Shown here piece after piece: positions 24,978-34,441 of a stretch of DNA of 44,516 bases. Numbering within the stretch: the first letter of the stretch is position 1; each line of letters begins with the position of its first letter. The stretch is from CAYPHJ01 sp964410485 (GTDB lineage Bacteria; Desulfobacterota; Binatia; UBA9968): contig CAYPHJ010000033.1 of the NCBI GenBank assembly GCA_964410485.1, forward strand, positions 1 through 44,516, written 5' to 3'. The notes beneath the pieces are model-generated. The model was given only the letters and a program-made list of their open reading frames with translations. It searched no databases and had not been told where the DNA came from. The translations under genes were made by a program, and so were the position numbers.

Positions 24978-27281
24978 ATGGCAGCTAAAAATCTAGTCAT
25001 CGTCGAGTCTCCCGCCAAAGCGAGGACGCTGGAGAAATATCTCGGAAGGGATTTTCAAGTGAAAGCGTCGGTCGGCCACATTGTCGATTTGCCCAAGAGT
25101 AAGCTGGGCGTCGACATCAAGAAAAACTTTGCGCCTGATTTTCACGTCATCCAATCCAAGAAAAAAATCATCGAAGAGCTCAAGAAGTCGGCGAAGGGCA
25201 AAGAAAATATCTATCTCGCGTCGGATCCGGACCGCGAGGGCGAAGCAATTGCATGGCATATCGCCGAACAGGTTGCCAGGAACCACGCGCGCGTCCATCG
25301 GGTGCTGATCAACGAAATCACTCGCAAAGCGGTCCAGGAGGCGATTGCCAGGCCCCAGGAACTGGACCGTAACAAGTTCGACGCGCAGATCGCGCGGCGG
25401 ATACTGGACCGGCTGGTGGGGTACCAAATCAGCCCGCTGCTTTGGAACAAGGTGCGTCGCGGCCTTAGCGCGGGCCGGGTTCAATCTGTTGCGGTGCGCC
25501 TGGTATGCGAGCGCGAGCGGGAGATCCGGGCTTTCGAAGCCCGGGAGTACTGGTCTTTGACCGCTCAACTGGAAGGAAGGCTTCCTCCCGCGTTCAAAGC
25601 TCGCCTCGTACAGTGGCAAAGCCAGAAGATCGACAATAAGAAATTTCACCTCGACAACGAAACGCGGGTCCAAGAAATCGTCAGCTCGCTTACGGGCGCG
25701 TCCTGGTTCATCGGCGACGTGGAGAAAAAGGAGCGGCGTCGCTACGCCGCGCCGCCGTTTGTCACGAGCAAGCTGCAGCAGGAGGCGTCACGCAAGTTGG
25801 GGTTCCAGCCGAAGCGAACCATGCAACTGGCGCAGCAATTGTACGAGGGCGTGGAATTGGGGTCGGAGGGCTCGGTGGGATTGATCACTTATATGCGAAC
25901 CGACTCGACCCGAGTTTCAGGGGATGCGCTGAACGCCGTGCGGGATTTTATCGGCCGGCACTATGGAAAAAATTACCTACCGGGCAAACCCAATGCATAC
26001 CGCTCAAAGAAAGGGGCGCAGGATGCTCACGAAGCGATTCGCCCCACATCCATGGAGTATGCGCCGGAGCGCGTGCGACGCTATCTGCGCCGGGACGCCT
26101 TTCAGCTGTATTCATTGATTTGGGATCGCTTTGTCGCAAGCCAGATGGTTGCGGCGATCTACGATCAGACGGCCTTCGAAATTCCCGTGCGAGAAGCGCT
26201 GTTCCGTGCCACCGGCCAGCAGCTCAAGTTTGACGGCTTCATGAAAGTCTATATCGAAGGGCGCGAGCCAAACGGCGACGACACCGAAGAAGACTCGGAC
26301 GAGAGTCGCGACAATGAAGGGCTGCTGCCCGATCTTCAGAAAGGAGATGCGCTCAACCTACTTGGTCTCGAGCCGCGGCAACACTTTACGCAGCCGCCGC
26401 CGCGCTACACGCAGGCTTCGCTCATCAAGGACCTGGATGAAAAGGGAATCGGCCGTCCGTCGACGTACGCGACGATCATTTCCAATATCATCGATCGAGA
26501 GTACGTGGTTCAGGACGAACGCCGCACGTTGTCGCCGACGGATCTCGGATTTCTCGTGACCGATCTTTTGGTGGAGAGTTTTCCCGATATCTTGAATGTC
26601 AAGTTTACGGCGGGCATGGAAAATGAGCTCGACAAAATCGAGCTGGGCCAAGAAAAGTGGACGAAGGCGATGAAACGTTTCTACACGCCGTTTGCCCGCG
26701 ATCTGAAAAAAGCGGCGGCAGAGATGCGCGACGTCAAGCGCCAGGAGGTGCCCACGGATATCGCGTGCGACAAATGCGGCGCGATGATGGTCGTGAAGTG
26801 GGGTCGCAACGGCGAGTTCCTGGCCTGTCCGCGTTATCCCGAATGCAAGAATACCAAGAATTTCAAGCGCGATGAAAAAGGCGAGGTGTATGTCGCGGTT
26901 GAAGAGCAGGTCGAAGAAAGCTGCGAGCAGTGCGGCCGGCCGATGCAGCTGCGCTGGGGGAAGTACGGAAAATTCCTCGGCTGCAGCGCGTACCCGGAAT
27001 GCACGAATATCCGCCCTCTGGAACGGCCGGTCGATTTGGGTCTCAAGTGTCCCGAATGCAAAGAAGGAAATCTCAAAGAGCGGCGATCGCGCCGAGGAAA
27101 GATCTTCTACGGGTGCGATCGCTATCCGGATTGCAAATTTGCTTCATGGGATCGTCCGGTGGAGGGACCTTGTCCCGATTGCAGCGCTCCGATCCTCGTC
27201 GAAAAAGTGAGTAAGCGCGCGGGCCGGGTCCGGCGCTGCCGTGATCCCGAATGCGGCTATTCGCTGCAAGTCACTGAATAA
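24978..27281 (+). CDS. topA: DNA topoisomerase I
   Basis: A type IA topoisomerase of 767 residues that relaxes negative supercoils. The TOPRIM domain has VIVESPAKA at the N-terminus and DPDREGEAIAWHI near residues 78-90. The catalytic tyrosine is Y305 in ITYMRTDSTR. The C-terminus carries four zinc-ribbon modules, beginning CDKCGAMM, CEQCGRPM, CPECKEGN and CPDCSAPI, each with four cysteines. The domain layout is complete and the length normal. It sits between dprA and trmFO, the usual order in several phyla. Confidence 0.98.
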   Translation: MAAKNLVIVESPAKARTLEKYLGRDFQVKASVGHIVDLPKSKLGVDIKKNFAPDFHVIQSKKKIIEELKKSAKGKENIYLASDPDREGEAIAWHIAEQVARNHARVHRVLINEITRKAVQEAIARPQELDRNKFDAQIARRILDRLVGYQISPLLWNKVRRGLSAGRVQSVAVRLVCEREREIRAFEAREYWSLTAQLEGRLPPAFKARLVQWQSQKIDNKKFHLDNETRVQEIVSSLTGASWFIGDVEKKERRRYAAPPFVTSKLQQEASRKLGFQPKRTMQLAQQLYEGVELGSEGSVGLITYMRTDSTRVSGDALNAVRDFIGRHYGKNYLPGKPNAYRSKKGAQDAHEAIRPTSMEYAPERVRRYLRRDAFQLYSLIWDRFVASQMVAAIYDQTAFEIPVREALFRATGQQLKFDGFMKVYIEGREPNGDDTEEDSDESRDNEGLLPDLQKGDALNLLGLEPRQHFTQPPPRYTQASLIKDLDEKGIGRPSTYATIISNIIDREYVVQDERRTLSPTDLGFLVTDLLVESFPDILNVKFTAGMENELDKIELGQEKWTKAMKRFYTPFARDLKKAAAEMRDVKRQEVPTDIACDKCGAMMVVKWGRNGEFLACPRYPECKNTKNFKRDEKGEVYVAVEEQVEESCEQCGRPMQLRWGKYGKFLGCSAYPECTNIRPLERPVDLGLKCPECKEGNLKERRSRRGKIFYGCDRYPDCKFASWDRPVEGPCPDCSAPILVEKVSKRAGRVRRCRDPECGYSLQVTE

Positions 27282-27287
27282 CGGGGA

Positions 27288-27380
27288 ACACGAGTGGTGG
27301 GGTATCGGAGTCCTGGAGTACTGGTTGTCCAATGCATCGCTCCATTACTCCACCACTCCAACACTCCAGTCTCGAGTCAT
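27288..27380. repeat. Inverted GGAGT/ACTCC word repeat
   Basis: Words of the type AGTGGTGG, TCGGAGTCCTGGAGTACTGG (left, 27292-27326) face CTCCATTACTCCACCACTCC and AACACTCCAG (right, 27340-27370). It forms a hairpin of one repeated word between topA and trmFO. Confidence 0.6.
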
Positions 27381-27435
27381 CCAATGAACAAGCCGGTCTA
27401 TTCCACAGCGGCGATTCGAGGCCCAGGAGATTAGA

Positions 27436-28788
27436 GTGAAACCCTTCGTGCGCATTATCGGCGGTGGGTTGGCGGGCACAGAGGCGGCCTGGCAGCTCGC
27501 GCGCCACGGCGTCACCGTGGAGTTGTTCGAGATGCGCCCGCAGCGGATGACCGAAGCCCACAAAAGCGGAGATTACGGCGAGCTTGTGTGCAGCAACTCG
27601 TTGCGCTCGACGGCGCTGAGCGCTCCCGCGGGCCTGCTCAAAGCGGAAATGCGGTTGTTGGACTCGCTGGTCCTGCGGATCGCCGAAGCCTACCGAGTTC
27701 CCGCGGGTTCGGCGTTGGCAGTTGATCGCGACCGATTCGCCCGCGGGCTTACGGAGGCCTTGAGCTCGATACCCCGGCTTCGTCTCATCCGTCAGGAGGT
27801 CACGCAGTTGCCCACCGGGCCGGCCATCATCGCAACCGGCCCACTAACGTCCGCGTCTCTATCGGCCGAACTGGGAGCGCTGCTGGGAGCGGAACATCTA
27901 TACTTCTACGATGCGATTTCTCCCATCGTCACGGCCGAATCGGTCGATATGAACGTCGCCTTCAGGGCGTCTCGGTACGGCCGGGACGGCGACGATTATC
28001 TGAATCTGCCGCTGACGCAGGAGCAGTACGAGACTTTTGTCGACGCGCTGATCACCGCCCAACGTGTGCCCACTCGCGATTTCGAGCGCTGCGTGCCCTT
28101 TGAAGGGTGCATGCCCATCGAGGAAATGGCCGATCGCGGCCGCGATACCCTGGCCTTTGGGCCGATGCGGGCCGTGGGGCTTGTCGATCCACGCACGCGC
28201 TGGCGACCGTACGCCGTGGTTCAACTGAGGCAGGAAAATTCGGAGCAAACGTTGTACAACCTGGTGGGTTTCCAAACCAAAATGACCTATAAGGAACAAC
28301 GCCGCGTGTTTGCTTTGATTCCAGGGCTGGAGCAGGCGGAGTACATCAGGCTCGGCAGCCTTCATCGCAACACTTTTATCAATTCCCCTTTGCATCTCTT
28401 GCCGACGCTGCAATGGCGCGGACGGCCGGAACTGTTTTTTGCCGGGCAAATCACCGGCGTGGAAGGGTACATCGAGTCCGCGGCGACCGGGCTACTCGCC
28501 GGAATGAACGCAGCGCGACGGGTTGCGGGCAAAAATCCGGTCATCCCGCCGGCGACGACGGCGCTGGGCGCGCTCTTGCGCTATATTACGGATGCGGGGC
28601 GCAAGCAGTTCCAACCCATGAACGTCAATTTCGGTTTGCTGCCGCCGCTGTCGCTCCCGCTTCGCCGAAAGGCCAAGAAGGAAGCCATGGCCATGAGGGC
28701 TCTGGCGGCGATGGAAAGTTGGCTGCGCGACATCACCGAAGAGGATACCCCGAAGCAGGTCTTTTCCCGACCGGCAACTGCGGAATGA
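27436..28788 (+). CDS. trmFO: Folate/FAD-dependent tRNA (uracil-54-C5)-methyltransferase TrmFO
   Basis: A protein of 450 residues. It makes m5U54 (ribothymidine) in the tRNA T loop using methylenetetrahydrofolate and FADH2. The N-terminal FAD-binding IIGGGLAGTEAAWQLARHG is followed by LFEMRP and then GELVCSNSLRS with a conserved Cys. Later come CVPFEGCMPIEEMA and the C-terminal FAGQITGVEGYIESAATG. Start GTG 27436 has AGGAG upstream. The order dprA-topA-trmFO is conserved in many bacteria. It overlaps the next start by ATGA. Confidence 0.97.
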   Translation: MKPFVRIIGGGLAGTEAAWQLARHGVTVELFEMRPQRMTEAHKSGDYGELVCSNSLRSTALSAPAGLLKAEMRLLDSLVLRIAEAYRVPAGSALAVDRDRFARGLTEALSSIPRLRLIRQEVTQLPTGPAIIATGPLTSASLSAELGALLGAEHLYFYDAISPIVTAESVDMNVAFRASRYGRDGDDYLNLPLTQEQYETFVDALITAQRVPTRDFERCVPFEGCMPIEEMADRGRDTLAFGPMRAVGLVDPRTRWRPYAVVQLRQENSEQTLYNLVGFQTKMTYKEQRRVFALIPGLEQAEYIRLGSLHRNTFINSPLHLLPTLQWRGRPELFFAGQITGVEGYIESAATGLLAGMNAARRVAGKNPVIPPATTALGALLRYITDAGRKQFQPMNVNFGLLPPLSLPLRRKAKKEAMAMRALAAMESWLRDITEEDTPKQVFSRPATAE

Positions 28789-29717
28789 GCTCGAATCGCG
28801 TCGCGTTCATCGATATAGGCACCAATACCATTCTCTGTTTGATTGCCGAGCTTGACCCGCGCGGGACGTTTCGTGTTTTGGATGATTTGGCGGAGATCGC
28901 GCGGCTTGGTCAAGGCGTGGATCGCACCGGACAAATCAGTTGGGAAGGAGAAAAGACGAGCCTTGACGTTCTGCGTCGCTATCTGGCGCGCGCGCGAGAT
29001 CTGGGCGTTGAGGAAATCGCGGCCGTCGGCACGAGTGCCCTGCGCGATGCGCGGAACAGCGACCTGGTTCGGGCGCGGTTTGCGGCGGAGCTTGGATTTG
29101 AGGTCAGGGTGCTAACCGGTGAGGAAGAGGCGGTCTACTCTTACTGCGCCGCGCAAAAAGGGCTCGCTCTTTCCACGACACAACTCCTGGTCATTGATGT
29201 CGGCGGTGGCAGCACGGAGCTGATCCAGGGCAATGAAACGGGCGTTTCTCGGTTCGCCAGCATCGATCTCGGCTCGGTCAGACTGACTGAAAGGTTTTTG
29301 CACTCCGATCCTGTGCAAGCAAACGAGTGTGAGCGGATGGTCGCCGCTATTGACGAAGAAATCCTGGCTTTGTGGGGTAGTTGGGGTAACCCCGCCGGCT
29401 TGATGCTGGTTGGCATCGCGGGAACGTTTACCACGCTGGCAGCCGTAGAAAAGCAATTGCCGCGCTATTCCCATAGCGAAGTCCATGGCTCGATGTTGGC
29501 ATTGGCCGAAATCCAGCGCCAGCTCCGCTTGTATCAAGTCAAGTCAGTCACCGAGCGCAAGCAAATTGCCGGACTCGAACCGAAGCGCGCGGATGTCATT
29601 CTTGCCGGCGCCTATTTGGTTGAAAGAATTATGCTTGCCTTCGACTCGGAGCAGGTGATTGTAAGCGATCAAGGCGTGCGCTATGGACTACTACGCGAGC
29701 GGCTGAAAAGTTGTTGA
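28785..29717 (+). CDS. Ppx/GppA family phosphatase
   Basis: A protein of 310 residues from ATG 28785, inside the trmFO stop. The ASKHA-fold N-terminal lobe begins FIDIGTNTILCLIAE. Conserved elements are EEIAAVGTSALRDARN, VLTGEEEAVYSY, VIDVGGGSTELIQG and the C-terminal-lobe VGIAGTFTTLAAV. The family hydrolyses polyphosphate or the 5'-phosphate of pppGpp. It is shorter than E. coli Ppx or GppA and lacks their C-terminal HD-like domain, as do many two-domain bacterial homologs. The choice between Ppx and GppA cannot be made from sequence. Confidence 0.93.
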   Translation: MSSNRVAFIDIGTNTILCLIAELDPRGTFRVLDDLAEIARLGQGVDRTGQISWEGEKTSLDVLRRYLARARDLGVEEIAAVGTSALRDARNSDLVRARFAAELGFEVRVLTGEEEAVYSYCAAQKGLALSTTQLLVIDVGGGSTELIQGNETGVSRFASIDLGSVRLTERFLHSDPVQANECERMVAAIDEEILALWGSWGNPAGLMLVGIAGTFTTLAAVEKQLPRYSHSEVHGSMLALAEIQRQLRLYQVKSVTERKQIAGLEPKRADVILAGAYLVERIMLAFDSEQVIVSDQGVRYGLLRERLKSC

Positions 29718-29763
29718 CATTTAGCAACGAATTCGGAATGATCACGACTTGTTTTTGTCCAAG

Positions 29764-29769
29764 TATAAT
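29764..29769 (+). promoter_or_regulatory. Perfect -10 box upstream of the HU gene
   Basis: TATAAT at 29764-29769 lies about 55 bases before the HU gene start. The -35 region is weak (no TTGACA at the correct distance). It is the best promoter candidate for the HU gene. Confidence 0.35.
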
Positions 29770-29824
29770 TTCAACAATGCAACTATCGGTTTCGCTCTAG
29801 TTGTGAACGGAGGAGGAGAACGCA

Positions 29825-30094
29825 ATGAACAAAGGGGATCTCATTGATGCCGTGGCCAAAGCCGCCAATATCAACAAGCGCGCCGCCGGAGAGGCCGTGG
29901 ATGCAACTTTTGACAGCGTGGCGCGCACGCTCAAGAAGACCAAACGTTTTCAGCTTCCCGGATTCGGCACTTTTACCGTGCGCTCCCGCAAGGCGCGCAA
30001 GGGGATAAATCCGCAGACCGGAGACGCGATCAGCATCAAGGCGAGCCGCACGGTCGGCTTCAAGCCGGCTCCGAGCCTGAAGAAGGGGCTCTAA
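29825..30094 (+). CDS. HU family DNA-binding protein
   Basis: A protein of 89 residues with the complete HU/IHF fold. It begins MNKGDLIDAVAKAANINKRAA, and the beta-arm region contains LPGFGTFTVRSRKARKGINP then KASRTVGFKPA. It bends and compacts DNA as a dimer. The arm has the NPQTG sequence of HU proteins with Pro available for intercalation. A very strong GGAGGAGGAG ribosome binding site just upstream fits an abundant nucleoid protein. Confidence 0.96.
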   Translation: MNKGDLIDAVAKAANINKRAAGEAVDATFDSVARTLKKTKRFQLPGFGTFTVRSRKARKGINPQTGDAISIKASRTVGFKPAPSLKKGL

Positions 30095-30097
30095 ACT

Positions 30098-30178
30098 CAA
30101 CAGTCTTGAGTATCGGCTTTGGAGTCTCAAGTTCTCGGCTGTCAACGCGAGACCCGCGACCCGAGACTCAAAACCGAG
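30098..30178. repeat. Inverted GAGTCTC word repeat
   Basis: Left words GAGTATCG, GGAGTCTCAAGTTCTCGG (30109-30139) face right words CGAGACCCGCGACCCGAGAC and TCAAAACCGAGG (30147-30180). It is the same word family as the repeat captured in the DUF58 gene near 11.82 kb. Confidence 0.55.
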
Positions 30179-30257
30179 GATGTCCCGCCCTTGATGAGCT
30201 TGCTCGGGGAACGTAGAATGCATCAACGAAGTCAGTCGGAGCTTTTTGAGAAACTCT

Positions 30258-31175
30258 ATGTCGCTAAAAACGGAAAAGATATGGTTGGACGGCGAGATGG
30301 TTCGGTGGGAAGACGCCAAAGTCCATGTGCTGACCCATGCCCTCCATTACGGCACGGCTTATTTTGAAGGAATTCGTTGCTATGCACTCGGCGGCGGCCG
30401 TTCGGCGGTTTTTCGCCTGGCCGAACACCTTCGGCGGTTTGCCGATTCGGGTAAGATCTTGGGATTTCCTTTGCCTTACAGCGTCGAAGAACTCCAGCGC
30501 GCCACCCTTGACACGATTCGCGCCAACAAGCTGGAAGAATGCTACATCCGACCGCTGGCATTTCTCGGACTGGGGGACTTGGGCCTGTACGCGCCGAAAA
30601 ATCCCATCAACGTGTGCATTGCCGTTTGGGCATGGGGCGCCTATCTTGGCGATGAAGGGTTGAAAAACGGCATTCGTGCCAAGGTTTCGTCGTTTACGCG
30701 CCACCATGTGAACGTGATGATGACCAAGAGCAAGGCATCGGGCAACTATATCAACTCCGTATTGGCCAAGGCCGAGGTCAAGAGATCCGGCTATGACGAA
30801 GCGGTCATGCTGGACGCCGACGGCTATGTCGCGGAAGCCAGCGGGGAAAACATTTTCATGGTGCGTGACGGCAAGATCAAGACAACGCCTCTCACATCCA
30901 TTCTGCCGGGAATCACGAGAGATGCGATTTTAACGATTGCCCACGATAAGGGGTATCGGGTGATCGAGGAAAGATTCACGCGCGACGAACTCTATACGGC
31001 GGATGAGGCTTTTTTTACCGGCACCGCCGCTGAGCTCACGCCGATACGTGAAGTTGACGACCGCCAGATCGGCGCCGGCCGGCCGGGCCCGGTCACGACC
31101 GATATCCAGCAAACCTTTTTTAGCGTACTCAAGGGAAAAGAGAAAAAGTACACGCACTGGCTGGCCTATCTCTAG
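30258..31175 (+). CDS. ilvE: Branched-chain amino acid aminotransferase
   Basis: A class IV PLP-dependent aminotransferase of 305 residues from ATG 30258. It catalyses the last step of valine, leucine and isoleucine synthesis, moving an amino group from glutamate. Conserved features are HALHYGTAYFEGIRCY, the PLP lysine in MTKSKASGNYINS, the phosphate-binding EASGENIFMV and the late FFTGTAAELTPI. A TTG at 30246 could add four residues. The final SVLKGKEKKYTHWLAYL is typical of the bacterial IlvE type. No other ilv or leu genes are nearby. Confidence 0.94.
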   Translation: MSLKTEKIWLDGEMVRWEDAKVHVLTHALHYGTAYFEGIRCYALGGGRSAVFRLAEHLRRFADSGKILGFPLPYSVEELQRATLDTIRANKLEECYIRPLAFLGLGDLGLYAPKNPINVCIAVWAWGAYLGDEGLKNGIRAKVSSFTRHHVNVMMTKSKASGNYINSVLAKAEVKRSGYDEAVMLDADGYVAEASGENIFMVRDGKIKTTPLTSILPGITRDAILTIAHDKGYRVIEERFTRDELYTADEAFFTGTAAELTPIREVDDRQIGAGRPGPVTTDIQQTFFSVLKGKEKKYTHWLAYL

Positions 31176-31209
31176 TCTTAACGAGCCACGGGTGCGTGAG
31201 CAAAGGGTG

Positions 31210-31581
31210 ATGGCTGAAGCGCGTGAACCCACACTGCGCGTGACCATGCTCCCGCGGGATACCAACGCCCGTGGAACGATTTTCGGCGGAGTCATTTTAA
31301 GTCACATCGACTTGGCGGGCGCTATTGCAGCGTCGCGCCACGCGCCGAAGAACTTCGTTACGCGCGCGATGCGCGAAGTCGGATTCATTGCCCCCGTTTA
31401 CGTCGGCGACGTCGTGAGTTTCTATACTTCGGTTGTGCGTGAGGGGAAAAGCTCGGTGACGATTGCGGTCGCGGTGGAGGCGGAGCGCTTTGGGCGGCCC
31501 GAAGAACGCGTGCGCGTCACAGAAGCCGAAGTTGTTTACGTGGCCGTCGATGAAAACGGAAGAGCAATTTCAATACGCTAG
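31210..31581 (+). CDS. Acyl-CoA thioesterase (hotdog fold, YciA-like)
   Basis: A protein of 123 residues from ATG 31210. The hotdog fold shows TMLPRDTNARGTIFGGVILSHID, where the Asn and the GG before the long helix are the family's active-site region, then VGFIAPVYVGDVVSFYT and a final VYVAVDENGRAISI. It hydrolyses acyl-CoA to free acid and CoA. Chain-length preference cannot be read. Upstream in-frame sequence overlaps ilvE and carries no conserved residues, so the short start is preferred. Confidence 0.88.
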   Translation: MAEAREPTLRVTMLPRDTNARGTIFGGVILSHIDLAGAIAASRHAPKNFVTRAMREVGFIAPVYVGDVVSFYTSVVREGKSSVTIAVAVEAERFGRPEERVRVTEAEVVYVAVDENGRAISIR

Positions 31582-31629
31582 GACCCTGTCCGCGCTTGTG
31601 CTAATTTCACCCGGAGACAAACAAGATCC

Positions 31630-32481
31630 ATGATCCGCGTCGTTGGCCTGGTGGCCAAATATCAGGAGCCCAAAGCCGCCGAGATGGTCCGCTGGCTGGT
31701 TCCATGGCTCAAACAGCGGGGCCGAAAAGTTTTGGTGGAAAACGGCGTGGCCCGCACGGGCGCGCTGTCACGCACCAAAAAGGAGCTGGCGGCAGAGGCT
31801 GACCTCGTTATTTCACTCGGCGGCGATGGGACGCTGCTCAACATCGCGCCACTGGTGGAGCGTGCGGGGGTGCCGATTCTCGGCGTAAACTTGGGTGGGC
31901 TTGGCTTTATCACTGAGGTGGCGGCGGACGAGTTGGAAGCGGTGCTGGCGCGCACACTGGAAGGGGATTACGAAGCGGAAAAGCGGATGACGCTGGAAGT
32001 TGTCGTCAAAGGAAAAAACGCCAAGCCGCACAAATTTCGCGTGCTGAACGATGCAGTTATCACTAAAGGAGCGCGCAGCCGGATCATCGATCTCGAAACG
32101 TACGTCGGCGGTGACTATCTTTGCACCTATCGCGCTGACGGCTTAATACTGTCCACGCCCACCGGCTCGACCGCCTATTCCCTGGCAGCGGGTGGGCCGA
32201 TCGTCGAGCCCGGTCTGGGCGCCATGATCCTCAGTCCGATTTGCCCCCATACGTTGACCAACCGGCCGATTGTCGTCCCGAGTGATGTCACCGTACACGT
32301 CACGCTGCGGTCTTTTGGCGATACCGTTGTTTTAACCCCGGATGGACAGCAAGGGGTGCGTCTCAACAACGGCGACAATGTGGAAGTGCGCGATTATGGG
32401 TTGCCTGTTCTGCTGATCAAGATGCCGTCGCGCAGTTATTATGAAATTCTGCGCAAGAAACTAAAGTGGGGAGAGCGGTAG
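31630..32481 (+). CDS. nadK: NAD kinase
   Basis: A protein of 283 residues. It phosphorylates NAD to NADP with ATP or polyphosphate. The hallmark SLGGDGTLL carries the GGDG that binds the phosphoryl donor. It is followed by GVNLGGLGFITE, LNDAVITKGARSR and TPTGSTAYSLAAGGPIVEP, which contact NAD. CPHTLTNRPIVVP and a C-terminal beta domain complete the fold. Length is typical. It stands 12 bases before recN, a pairing seen in many bacterial genomes. Confidence 0.97.
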   Translation: MIRVVGLVAKYQEPKAAEMVRWLVPWLKQRGRKVLVENGVARTGALSRTKKELAAEADLVISLGGDGTLLNIAPLVERAGVPILGVNLGGLGFITEVAADELEAVLARTLEGDYEAEKRMTLEVVVKGKNAKPHKFRVLNDAVITKGARSRIIDLETYVGGDYLCTYRADGLILSTPTGSTAYSLAAGGPIVEPGLGAMILSPICPHTLTNRPIVVPSDVTVHVTLRSFGDTVVLTPDGQQGVRLNNGDNVEVRDYGLPVLLIKMPSRSYYEILRKKLKWGER

Positions 32482-32493
32482 CGCGGCCCACCT

Positions 32494-34203
32494 ATGTTAC
32501 GCGAGCTTCGAATCAAAAACTTCGCGGTCATCGATGAGCTGGCGCTGGAATTGGGGCCTGGATTGAACGTTTTGACCGGCGAGACCGGAGCCGGAAAATC
32601 GCTCATTCTAAACGCGTTGGGATTGATTGCGGGAGGCCGCATCAGCTCAGAAATGATCCGCCACAATGAAGAGGAAGCGAGCGTGGAGGCGTTGTTTGAT
32701 CCCGTGCCGGAGCCAGTCCGGGAGATTCTCCAATCATCAGGATGCGCGCTCGATGACGGCCTCATCATCAAGCGGGTGGTGAGCCGCTCGGGAAAAAATC
32801 GGATTTATCTGGGGGGCAGTCTTTGCCCGCTTAATCTGCTCCGCGAGAGCGGCCATTTGCTCGTGCATATCTATGGCCAGCACGAGCAGCAAACACTGCT
32901 CAAGCCTGAAACCCACATCAGTTTGCTTGATGCGTTCGGCGGCCTTGGCGATGAGGTGATGGCGATGCGCGAGAAGTTTCGCACCCTGGCAACCCTATCG
33001 CAAGACTTGCGGAAAGTGCGTGACACTGTGAACCAGCGCAAGAAGGAGAAAGAGCTGCTTGCGTTCAAGGCGGAGGAGATTGTCGGTGCCCGACTCAAAC
33101 CGGGGGAAGAGGAAGAGCTTCAGGAAAGAAAAAACATCCTGGTCCATGCGGAAAGGCTCTACCAGGGCTGCCGTGAGGGTGAAGAGCTGCTCTATGAGGG
33201 AGACGGAGCGGTGGTAAGCCGGGTCGGACGGTACGTTATCAAGCTCCGAGAGTTGGCGCATATCGATGGCCACCTGGAAAACACGGTAGAGCTTGTTCAA
33301 TCCGCGCTCGCTCAACTGGAAGAAGCCAATGGCCAACTGCGCCGTTATGCTGAACGAGTCCACTTCGATCCGGCTGCCCTGGAGGAAGTCGAAAATCGGC
33401 TCGGGGAACTTCACCGCCTGAAGAGAAAATACAACGCTACCATCAGCGAGATGCTCGACATGCAAGCACAGGCTGAGGCCGAGTTAAGAGCGCTCGAACG
33501 GGACGAAGAGGGACTTCCGGCCCTGGAGCATTCTTTCGATGCGGCGCGCCGCGCGGCTTGGGACGCGGCGGCCGCCTTATCCGTCAAAAGGCAACGAGTC
33601 GCCAAGCGGTTCAAAAGGGAGATCGAAAGAGAAGCCAAAGGCCTGGGAATTCCCGACATCGTTTTTGAAGTGCGATGGCTCGAGCCCGATGACAATGAGG
33701 ACGACCCTCCGTTTGCGCTTGGCGGAAAAAAATTATCCGAGGCCGGTACCGACCAGGTGGAGTTTTATTTTTCACCCAACCGCGGCGAACCGCCCAGGCC
33801 ACTCGCAAAAATTGCCTCAGGCGGAGAGTTGTCGCGCATAATGCTGGCGATCAAATCATTGGCGCTTGCCGAGGGCGCCGTGTCCACCCTGCTCTTTGAC
33901 GAGGTGGATGCTGGCATCGGTGGCGCGGTGGCAGAAGTCGTGGGACACAAGCTCAAGCAAGTTGCTGCCGGCCATCAAGTTCTTTGCGTCACGCATCTAC
34001 CGCAAATTGCCGCTCTCGCAGACACGCACCACGTCGTACGCAAGGAAACGAGCGACGGCAGAACCCTGGCTCGGGTGCACAAGCTCGCCGAGCAGGAACG
34101 AATCGAGGAGGTGGCGCGCATGCTGGGCGGGATCAAGCTCACGGAAAGAACGCGCCGTCACGCCGAGGAGATGGTCAAGGGAAGTACAAAGCTGGAGGTT
34201 TGA
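32494..34203 (+). CDS. recN: DNA repair protein RecN
   Basis: An SMC-like repair ATPase of 569 residues. Walker A GETGAGKS lies near residues 29-36. Two coiled-coil arms (about 155-240 and 275-370) flank the hinge. The ABC signature ASGGELSRIMLA and Walker B TLLFDEVDAGIGG occur near residues 440-475. It organises double-strand-break repair with RecA. Length fits the family (about 550-570). It is the last core gene before tRNA-Ala and the accessory region. Confidence 0.97.
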   Translation: MLRELRIKNFAVIDELALELGPGLNVLTGETGAGKSLILNALGLIAGGRISSEMIRHNEEEASVEALFDPVPEPVREILQSSGCALDDGLIIKRVVSRSGKNRIYLGGSLCPLNLLRESGHLLVHIYGQHEQQTLLKPETHISLLDAFGGLGDEVMAMREKFRTLATLSQDLRKVRDTVNQRKKEKELLAFKAEEIVGARLKPGEEEELQERKNILVHAERLYQGCREGEELLYEGDGAVVSRVGRYVIKLRELAHIDGHLENTVELVQSALAQLEEANGQLRRYAERVHFDPAALEEVENRLGELHRLKRKYNATISEMLDMQAQAEAELRALERDEEGLPALEHSFDAARRAAWDAAAALSVKRQRVAKRFKREIEREAKGLGIPDIVFEVRWLEPDDNEDDPPFALGGKKLSEAGTDQVEFYFSPNRGEPPRPLAKIASGGELSRIMLAIKSLALAEGAVSTLLFDEVDAGIGGAVAEVVGHKLKQVAAGHQVLCVTHLPQIAALADTHHVVRKETSDGRTLARVHKLAEQERIEEVARMLGGIKLTERTRRHAEEMVKGSTKLEV

Positions 34204-34327
34204 GGGGTGGTGATGCGAGCATTCAGAGTTTGACTTTTCTTGCCTTAATGACAATAGTGACAAGCGGAGGCTCAAAGATTCGTCTCAGCGCCTCCGGTCG
34301 CCAGCCTAGATGTATCCTGCCGGTCGT

Positions 34328-34403
<76 letters not shown>

Positions 34404-34441
34404 TTTGATACAGTGTAAAGAACTCTCCTTCCCTGGAGTTG

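Noticed and set aside
28413..28784. Upstream extension of the Ppx/GppA frame
   Set aside because: It lies wholly inside trmFO in another frame. The conserved protein starts at the ATG overlapping the trmFO stop.
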